11,387 bases of DNA from Sulfurovum sp. (lineage in GTDB: Bacteria; Campylobacterota; Campylobacteria; Campylobacterales; Sulfurovaceae): contig JAPHUJ010000336.1 of NCBI GenBank assembly GCA_026193735.1, positions 1 through 11,387 on the forward strand, given 5' to 3'. The position numbers and the translations under genes are program-made. Under the pieces are notes generated by a model that worked only from the letters and a program-made list of their open reading frames with translations, searched no databases and was not told the DNA's origin. Each line of letters opens with the position of its first letter. Position 1 is the stretch's first letter. Of the stretch, positions 7,039-11,387 are shown piece by piece.

Positions 7039-7665
7039 ATGAAGTTATACATACTTGGTTCAAGTTTATATGCTGAAGAGATCGCAGATTATATTATAAG
7101 CTCTGGAACACATCACTTAAGTGGGTTTATTGAGGGTCAAGACCAAGAAAAATGTTCTCGTGAGCTCTTGGAACGTCCGATATTGTGGATCGATGATATT
7201 TCAGAACTTGATGAAAACTGTAGAGGTATATGTGCAGTGGGAAGTCCAAAGCGTAAAAAATTTATTGAGCAGGCACAATCTAAGGGATTAAAATTTACCA
7301 CGTTTGCACACCCTGGTGCCTTTATATCTTCTTCTGCAACTTTAGGTACAGGTTCAATAGTAGGCGCAGGTAGTATCATTGCTGTCAAAACGTCCATTGG
7401 TGCACATACCATCATAAACCGTGGCTGTTTGATAGGACATCATGTCACCATCGGAGATTATGTAACTATATCCCCAGGTGCCAATATTGCGGGGAAGACA
7501 GTGATCGGTGATGGATCATATATCGCCATGGGTGCGATCATACTTGATGGTATCACGATAGGAAAAAATGTGGTTGTTGGTGCAGGTGCCGTTGTCACAA
7601 AAGATGTACCTGATAACGTTCAAGTGGTTGGGTTACCGGCACGTATTGTCAAAGAGTTCACATAA
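7039..7665 (+). CDS. PglD/NeuD-family sugar N-acyltransferase
   Basis: Acyl-CoA-dependent acyltransferase that most likely acylates the amino group made by the upstream aminotransferase. The product is 208 residues, the normal size for this family. Residues 1-80 form the N-terminal Rossmann-like sugar-nucleotide domain (MKLYILGSSLYAEEIADYI; GICAVGSP at 63-70). From about residue 92 the protein is a left-handed beta helix of hexapeptide repeats (SATLGTGSIVGAGSII, VTIGDYVTISPGANIAG, VTKDVPDNVQVVGLPAR). His134 in LIGHHVTIGD corresponds to the proposed catalytic base of PglD. The start at 7039 is chosen because GGAGAAG is well placed and the resulting N-terminus begins exactly at the conserved first strand. 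The acyl group is normally acetyl, but the adjacent BKACE gene raises the possibility of another donor. VioB, PglD and NeuD are the closest named relatives; which one applies is not decided by sequence reading. Confidence 0.88.
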   Translation: MKLYILGSSLYAEEIADYIISSGTHHLSGFIEGQDQEKCSRELLERPILWIDDISELDENCRGICAVGSPKRKKFIEQAQSKGLKFTTFAHPGAFISSSATLGTGSIVGAGSIIAVKTSIGAHTIINRGCLIGHHVTIGDYVTISPGANIAGKTVIGDGSYIAMGAIILDGITIGKNVVVGAGAVVTKDVPDNVQVVGLPARIVKEFT

Positions 7666-7699
7666 TCAATCAAGTCAATATATATGAAGGATAACAATT

Positions 7700-8572
7700 A
7701 TGAGAAATGAAATGATTATTAATTTTACACCCACAGGTATGATACCGACCAAAGAGATGACACCTCATGTTCCCATATCTGTCTCAGAGATCATTGAAGA
7801 TGTACATAGAGCCACTGAAATTGGAATCACTATGGTACACCTTCATGCACGCGATGAAATCACAGGAAAACCAACGTATAAAGCAGAGGTCTATGGTGAT
7901 ATCATTGCCGGTATTCGCTCTTTTGCTCCAGATCTAATTATTGGAGTTTCATTGAGCGGAAGAGGCATTAAAGAGTTTGCCCATCGCGCTGAACCACTTC
8001 AGCTTGAAGGAGATTTGAAACCAGATATGGGTAGCTTAACACTCAGTTCGTTGAATTTCAATCGTATAGCCAGCATCAATGAACCGGATATGATCCAGAA
8101 ATTGGCAAATGAGATGAAAGTAAAAGGAATTTTACCTGAACTGGAAGTTTTTGATGTTGGGATGGTCAATTATGCCAAATATCTTATAAAGAAAGGATTG
8201 TTACAAGAACCACACTATTTTAATCTTTTGTTTGGGAATGCTGCATGTGTTCAGCCGGATCTGCTACATACAGGTGTAGTGACACGAGATCTTCCTGAAA
8301 ACTCTTACTGTAGCTTTGCAGGAATAGGTGATGCGCAGCTTATGATGAACTCTCTGGGCATAGCTGCCGGAGTAGGAGTGAGAGTTGGATTGGAAGATAC
8401 CATATGGTATGATCAGGCACGAACCAGACTTGCTACAAACAGTGATCTTTTACAACGCATTCACACAATGGCCGAAGCGAATGAACGTAATATGATGACA
8501 CCAAAAAGTTTAAGGAAACGCCTAAACCTTCATGAAGGCTTTGGAAAATATGGGTATAAAGAGAGGTTTTAG
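7700..8572 (+). CDS. BKACE-family beta-keto acid cleavage enzyme (DUF849, Kce-like)
   Basis: Zinc-dependent TIM-barrel enzyme of 290 residues. The family reaction is a retro-Claisen/Claisen exchange: a beta-keto acid plus acetyl-CoA gives acetoacetate plus a new acyl-CoA. 3-Keto-5-aminohexanoate cleavage in lysine fermentation is the founding case. Signatures: NFTPTG (8-13), VHLHARDE (46-53) with the two metal-binding histidines 47 and 49, GVSLSGRG (82-89), PELEVFDVGM (146-155), and VRVGLED (227-233) with the metal-ligand Glu232 and conserved Arg228. All key residues appear intact, so it should be active. The ATG follows GAAGG (7686-7690) with a 9-nt spacer, and the gene begins 34 nt after the acyltransferase, so the two are surely co-transcribed. 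No lysine-fermentation genes are nearby. The context suggests a role in glycan biosynthesis, possibly acyl-CoA supply, which is inference; the substrate is unknown. Confidence 0.87.
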   Translation: MRNEMIINFTPTGMIPTKEMTPHVPISVSEIIEDVHRATEIGITMVHLHARDEITGKPTYKAEVYGDIIAGIRSFAPDLIIGVSLSGRGIKEFAHRAEPLQLEGDLKPDMGSLTLSSLNFNRIASINEPDMIQKLANEMKVKGILPELEVFDVGMVNYAKYLIKKGLLQEPHYFNLLFGNAACVQPDLLHTGVVTRDLPENSYCSFAGIGDAQLMMNSLGIAAGVGVRVGLEDTIWYDQARTRLATNSDLLQRIHTMAEANERNMMTPKSLRKRLNLHEGFGKYGYKERF

Positions 8573-8607
8573 CATTGAATATCTTACTAAATATCGTCTC
8601 TTTTTTT
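8558..8607 (+). terminator. Possible terminator of the sugar cassette
   Basis: AAAGAGA (8558-8564) can pair with TCTCTTT (8597-8603), followed by further T to 8607. The loop is long (32 nt) and the left arm lies in the last codons of the BKACE gene, so this is a weak call supported mainly by the run of seven T. Confidence 0.3.
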
Positions 8608-8647
8608 AGATAATATGTCTAAATTTGTGGGGCATCTTGTGAAGTAG
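8606..8647 (+). pseudogene. 3' remnant of a second GSP-synthase-like gene
   Basis: Read in frame from 8606 this encodes LDNMSKFVGHLVK and a TAG stop. The intact gene at 3244-4425 ends LDNMSKFVGHYVKL and stop. Twelve of 13 residues match, and 29 of 39 bases. Seven of the ten base differences are silent third-position changes and the other three fall in the single Tyr/Leu codon. Upstream of 8606 the match stops abruptly at a T run, and a stop codon lies in frame at 8588-8590. The silent-change pattern means both copies were under protein-level selection before one was lost, so this is a stub of a diverged homologue and not a fresh duplication. The part from 8619 on is also antisense coding sequence for the end of apaH, which may explain why it survived. 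Confidence 0.72.
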
Positions 8648-9500
8648 GTCTTTCTACTTCACTTTCATCTTTTTTTGTCAATTCTTTTTTTGCACAATCT
8701 ATAGAAACTATTTCAATTTCATCACTGTCAATACGCGCAGCGGTAAGTTGACCACCCCATAAACATCCGGTATCTAAAGCCAACACATGTTCATCTTCGT
8801 AAAGTCCTAATGTTGACCAATGACCAAAAATAATACGCAGATCAATATCTTTACGATCTTTGCACTCAAACCAAGGTTTCAATCCTTTTTTTCTTAGTTC
8901 ATCCGTAGGTGCACCTTTTTGGTCAAAATCAAGCCTATGATCACCATAACAAAAACGCATACGTGTAAACGCACTCACAATATAACGGTCAATATCTATA
9001 AGGCTTGCCTCTCTGTTAAAACGATTACTCCCTTTACGAAGCATCTGTTCCAACCAAATTCCAGCATGATCGCTTTGTAATTTCTCTTCCACGCCTTTAG
9101 CATACATCATAGCCATGCCCAAATCAAACTCAGGTGAGATACCGGCGTGAGCCATACAAAATCCAAGTTGATAATCCACATGTAAAAACTTTTGTCCTCT
9201 AAGCCAATCTATGAGCTTTTTAGCTTCCGGTGATTTAAGTATAGGATCAATAGTCGGATTGGATTTTTTGATCCCATAGTAAGCCGCTATTAAGGTAATG
9301 TCATGATTTCCCAAAACGATCTCAACATTTTCTTTTATACTATATAGATATTCCAATGTCTCAAGTGAACCTTCCCCCCTATTTACTAAATCTCCAGCTA
9401 TCCAAAGCTTGTCTTGCTTTACATCAAAGTCTATCTTTTCCAGTAGCTCTCTAAAGGAATTGTAGCATCCTTGTATATCACCTATAGCCCAAACTGCCAT
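8619..9500 (-). CDS. apaH: Symmetrical bis(5'-nucleosyl)-tetraphosphatase (Ap4A hydrolase)
   Basis: Cytoplasmic metallophosphoesterase that splits Ap4A into two ADP, and in E. coli also removes Np4 caps from RNA. The product is 293 residues (E. coli 280). Motifs in order: GDIQGC (7-12), GDLVNRGEGSLE (36-47), GNHD (64-67), MAHAGISPE (116-124), AFTRMRFC (177-184), GLKPWF (206-211), FGHWSTLGL (225-233) and LDTGCLWGGQLT (242-253). The first motif has Gln where many phosphoesterases have His, a variation I recall in other ApaH proteins. After about residue 268 the C-terminus is a charged tail of some 25 residues without family counterpart, whose last nine codons are antisense to the GSP-synthase remnant. 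The ATG overlaps the stop of the upstream glycosylase gene by one base (TAATG), so translation is coupled. It is the last gene of the minus-strand operon. Confidence 0.95.
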   Translation of the reverse strand: MAVWAIGDIQGCYNSFRELLEKIDFDVKQDKLWIAGDLVNRGEGSLETLEYLYSIKENVEIVLGNHDITLIAAYYGIKKSNPTIDPILKSPEAKKLIDWLRGQKFLHVDYQLGFCMAHAGISPEFDLGMAMMYAKGVEEKLQSDHAGIWLEQMLRKGSNRFNREASLIDIDRYIVSAFTRMRFCYGDHRLDFDQKGAPTDELRKKGLKPWFECKDRKDIDLRIIFGHWSTLGLYEDEHVLALDTGCLWGGQLTAARIDSDEIEIVSIDCAKKELTKKDESEVERPTSQDAPQI

Positions 9501-9994
9501 TAACTGTATCCTAACTGTTTTTTATACTCGGCTACTTTTTGCTCGAACGTCATCTTTGCATAAGCGGCTGAAGGTGAAGGCAGATAGACTGTTTCTATGC
9601 TAAGCTGTGGAAAATGTATTTTAAAAAGTGTTTCTGCTTTTTTCCCTGTAAAAGCCAATTTAGTAATACTAGGATGATCTTCTAAAAAAGTGACTAAGTC
9701 ATTGACCTCTTCATTTTCCAAAGAACTGTCAAGAGAGTTGTCTCGACTACATACTTTTACCATGTCCCAAAGTCCCAACTTAGACTCTTTAAGTAACCAG
9801 ATTTTTTGGTCACGGTTGATCACCGGATAGGTGGTAATATTTTCGAGAATTTTCCAAAATTGATTGCGCGGGTGTGCATAATAAAAATTCTTTTCAAAAG
9901 ATTGAATACTGGGGAAGGAACCCAATATCAATGTTTGTGTATTTTTAAATACAATAGGTTTGAAGGGATGTTCTAGAACTTCACTCATACTCAC
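9500..9994 (-). CDS. Hypoxanthine-DNA glycosylase, uracil-DNA glycosylase family 6
   Basis: Base-excision repair enzyme expected to remove hypoxanthine (deaminated adenine) from DNA. The product is 164 residues, typical of this small family. Diagnostic features: LILGSFPSIQS (22-32), YYAHPRNQFW (38-47) with the conserved Asn44, GLWDMVKVCSRDNSLD (74-89), LAFTGKKAETLF (113-124) and LPSPSAAYAKM (138-148), the closing DNA-contact motif of the UDG superfamily. The reading frame opens with GTG at 9994, overlapping the upstream stop (TAGTG); ATG at 9988 is the alternative. TAAGG lies 10 nt before the GTG, and neither start has a strong Shine-Dalgarno. Its stop overlaps the apaH ATG by one base. The packed ends place it in one operon with prmC, the membrane gene and apaH. 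Confidence 0.87.
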   Translation of the reverse strand: MSMSEVLEHPFKPIVFKNTQTLILGSFPSIQSFEKNFYYAHPRNQFWKILENITTYPVINRDQKIWLLKESKLGLWDMVKVCSRDNSLDSSLENEEVNDLVTFLEDHPSITKLAFTGKKAETLFKIHFPQLSIETVYLPSPSAAYAKMTFEQKVAEYKKQLGYS

Positions 9995-10473
9995 TACTTA
10001 CATGCCTTACGCATATTTTGTATGATAAGTACCAACAATGCCAAAGAAAAGATCTTGAAATTTATTTCACTTCCTTTATGCGTATTTATGAACGCTATAG
10101 ACTTTGTCATCTCTACACCCTGCTCTTGCATTGTAATAATATCTGGAATATAATACTGGGAAAAAAGTAATCCTGTTACCAACACAAAGAATGTCGCCAC
10201 TTGTGTCACGGTATCTCTTTCAAATTTTTTAAATTTATAACCTTCATAAAGCACTACAGCAACAAGTATTATATTGACCAAATAAGAGAGTCTCAAAAAG
10301 TTCTCTGTCATTATCTGACCTTCTTGAAATTGTGTTAAAATCTCAGCACCCAGCCATTGTTCTGTATGAAATGTAACCGGTGCTACTACGATGCCGGCAA
10401 AAAGCCCTGCCCCAAGCATTGTGCTTAAGAGTATGAGATATGTCATTGTTGTCATTCTAAAATATTTATTCAT
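9994..10473 (-). CDS. Four-helix inner-membrane protein, possibly DUF4149 type
   Basis: Small integral membrane protein of 159 residues; I cannot assign a function. Four hydrophobic segments are visible: about 10-33 (YLILLSTMLGAGLFAGIVVA), 60-79, 89-108 and 139-154. The first helix ends in APVTF, and the following loop contains an acidic/amphipathic stretch with FQEGQIMTENFLR. That G--F-G--VAP-TF pattern, followed by a helix with LRLSYLVN, resembles the DUF4149 family; this is by pattern recall and is not confirmed. The C-terminus is short and basic (MRKACK). AGGA about 10 nt before the ATG can serve as ribosome binding site. It begins 15 nt after prmC and its stop overlaps the glycosylase start, so it is a member of the minus-strand operon without an obvious link to its neighbours' chemistry. 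Confidence 0.72.
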   Translation of the reverse strand: MNKYFRMTTMTYLILLSTMLGAGLFAGIVVAPVTFHTEQWLGAEILTQFQEGQIMTENFLRLSYLVNIILVAVVLYEGYKFKKFERDTVTQVATFFVLVTGLLFSQYYIPDIITMQEQGVEMTKSIAFINTHKGSEINFKIFSLALLVLIIQNMRKACK

Positions 10474-10488
10474 GCTTTTACATCCTAA

Positions 10489-11307
10489 TTAAAATTTGAG
10501 TATAAACCCACGGTCAAACTCTGCCAGATCTTTATAAAATTTTATGTATTTTACTCCGATTTTATTAACAAAGTCTTGTAGTGGTTCTTTTTGATCATAG
10601 CCCATCTCACAGGCAAGGTATTTGATACCTCTGTCCTTCACATCCAAGATTATCTGTTTGAGTAATTCATCTCCCATTCTTCCACCAAAAAGTGCTTCTT
10701 TTGGTTCATAGTCAATCACATTGGATTCAAGTAAAAAATCTTCCGCAATGTAAGGGGGGTTGGAAACAACCAATTCCAAAACTTCTGGTACCGCATCAAT
10801 AAGGTTAGACTTACGTAATTCTATCTGCTTACTCAGACCAAAAGTCTCAATGTTTTTTCCTGCTACTTTAAGTGGAGTATCACAAATATCTGTAGCAATA
10901 ATATGAAGATGGGGAAACTTACGCGCCAAGATCACAGAGATGGCACCAGACCCTATACCTATTTCAGCCATTCTAGTGATATTTTCTTTTTCTATGATCT
11001 CTGCGACCAAGTCTATAAGTATCTCAGTCTCAGGTCTGGGTATAAGTACCCCCTCTTCAACATCTAAATGAATGTCATAAAAACTGGCTGATCCTACGAT
11101 GTATTCGTAAGGTTCATGAACAGCTCTTCTTTGGATAAGTTTTTGAAAAGCATTCACATCAGCAAAAATATCCATATCATGTGTCAATAAATACGTACGG
11201 TCTTTTCCAAGATGATAGGCCAAGAGTAGTTCTGCTTCAAAAGCTGGACGTTCACAAGCCTCTTGGAGTTGTTCTTTAGCCCAGGACAGCCCTTCTTTAA
11301 TCGTCAT
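10489..11307 (-). CDS. prmC: Peptide chain release factor N(5)-glutamine methyltransferase
   Basis: SAM-dependent methyltransferase (HemK/PrmC) that methylates the glutamine of the GGQ motif in release factors RF1 and RF2. From the ATG at 11307 it has 272 residues, the usual length. The N-terminal helical domain that binds the release factor ends with RRAVHEPYEYIVGSASFYD. Then follow VLIPRPETE (87-95), SAM motif I AEIGIGSGAISVILA (114-128), the acidic motif II ATDICDTPL, and the catalytic NPPY (183-186), which holds the glutamine side chain. GRMGDELLKQII near residue 210 is also typical. A TTG at 11325 with GAGGGG before it could give six more residues, but the ATG at 11307 yields an N-terminus equal in length to that of E. 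coli PrmC. The ATG start overlaps the end of the preceding gene by 11 nt, again suggesting coupling. Confidence 0.95.
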   Translation of the reverse strand: MTIKEGLSWAKEQLQEACERPAFEAELLLAYHLGKDRTYLLTHDMDIFADVNAFQKLIQRRAVHEPYEYIVGSASFYDIHLDVEEGVLIPRPETEILIDLVAEIIEKENITRMAEIGIGSGAISVILARKFPHLHIIATDICDTPLKVAGKNIETFGLSKQIELRKSNLIDAVPEVLELVVSNPPYIAEDFLLESNVIDYEPKEALFGGRMGDELLKQIILDVKDRGIKYLACEMGYDQKEPLQDFVNKIGVKYIKFYKDLAEFDRGFILKF

Positions 11308-11387
11308 TTCTGTCCATATGTGCAAAGATCCCCTCTTTAGGCAGTGCAGGTTCTTCTATCACTTCTTCATCTACGATAGTATTGGAT
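11297..11387 (-). CDS. 3' end of an unidentified gene upstream of prmC
   Basis: On the minus strand the frame is open from the window edge to a TAA at 11297-11299, encoding about 29 residues that end PKEGIFAHMDRNDD after an acidic stretch. The segment is too short and variable for me to name. It overlaps the start of prmC by 11 nt (29 nt if the TTG start is used), the same tight packing as the rest of this operon, which supports it being real. In H. pylori a zinc metalloprotease gene lies next to hemK/prmC, so an M48-type peptidase is one possibility, but no peptidase motif is visible here. Confidence 0.6.
   Translation of the reverse strand, partial: SNTIVDEEVIEEPALPKEGIFAHMDRNDD

Larger units (their letters stand above)
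4426..8605. other. Putative inserted or replaced glycan cassette
   Basis: Four plus-strand genes (aminotransferase, glycosyltransferase, acyltransferase, BKACE) lie between the complete GSP-synthase-like gene and the 3' stub of a homologue. Gene spacing inside (34-147 nt) is looser than in both flanking operons, one gene is markedly A+T-rich, and no integrase, transposase or terminal inverted repeat is present. This suggests gain by recombination between related flanking genes or by replacement of a tandem paralogue; the mechanism is inferred. Confidence 0.5.

Noticed and set aside
8605..8623. TTTAGA/TCTAAA hairpin as terminator of the minus-strand operon
   Set aside because: The stem is only six A/T-rich pairs, it overlaps the apaH stop region, and no T run follows on the minus strand.
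4381..8647. Attachment-site-type direct repeat from a site-specific integrative element
   Set aside because: The two copies differ at 10 of 39 bases with a silent-site pattern, whereas fresh attachment sites are nearly identical, and no integrase gene lies between them.
11308..11325. TTG at 11325 as prmC start despite a nearby GAGGGG
   Set aside because: The ATG at 11307 gives the normal PrmC N-terminal length; the G-rich stretch is coding sequence of the overlapping upstream gene. Not fully excluded.
1..11387. CRISPR array, tRNA, rRNA, insertion sequence or toxin-antitoxin pair
   Set aside because: I looked for regularly spaced repeats, cloverleaf-like gaps, transposase motifs and small gene pairs and found none; intergenic space is scarce.

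Overview
The window looks like chromosome of a campylobacterotal (epsilonproteobacterial) bacterium, probably a free-living Sulfurovum/Sulfurimonas-type relative. The reasons are low G+C content, ftsA-ftsZ directly followed by a UPF0323-type lipoprotein and a glutathionylspermidine-synthase-like ATP-grasp gene, promoters with a good -10 box but no clear -35, and the protein sequences themselves. The genus is an inference; no rRNA gene is present.

Layout. (1) 1-2522, plus strand: the 3' part of ftsA and complete ftsZ, the core of the division machinery, closed by a hairpin at 2543-2571. (2) 2650-4425, plus strand: a two-gene unit with its own promoter, a glycine-zipper lipoprotein and a GSP-synthase-like ATP-grasp enzyme, resembling the E. 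coli ygiB-ygiC pair. (3) 4426-8605, plus strand: a four-gene cassette for an amino-sugar glycan, with a VioA-like sugar aminotransferase, a family 2 glycosyltransferase, a PglD/NeuD-type sugar N-acyltransferase and, unexpectedly, a BKACE (beta-keto acid cleavage) enzyme. (4) 8619-11387, minus strand: a tightly packed housekeeping operon reading toward the cassette: an unidentified gene tail, prmC, a four-helix membrane protein, a hypoxanthine-DNA glycosylase and apaH, with overlapping or near-contiguous ends.

The most interesting structure is at the right edge of the cassette. Positions 8606-8647 encode, in frame and up to a stop codon, the last 13 residues of a second GSP-synthase-like protein: 12 of 13 residues match the C-terminus of the intact gene at 3244-4425, while the DNA differs mostly at third codon positions. 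The cassette is therefore bracketed by one complete gene and the diverged 3' stub of a homologue, and the stub overlaps the 3' end of apaH antisense. The simplest reading is that an ancestral GSP-synthase-like gene converged on apaH, and the sugar cassette replaced or displaced all of it except the part that apaH also uses.

Within the cassette, the aminotransferase and N-acyltransferase would make an N-acylated 4-amino-4,6-dideoxy sugar and the glycosyltransferase would attach it to a surface glycan. BKACE enzymes convert a beta-keto acid plus acetyl-CoA into acetoacetate plus a new acyl-CoA. I propose, as inference only, that this one supplies an unusual acyl-CoA, such as 3-hydroxybutyryl- or 3-aminobutyryl-CoA, to the neighbouring acyltransferase. 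No nucleotide-sugar dehydratase or flippase lies in the window, so those steps must be encoded elsewhere. No tRNA, rRNA, CRISPR array, insertion sequence or integrase was seen, and no gene-free stretch exceeds about 235 bases.
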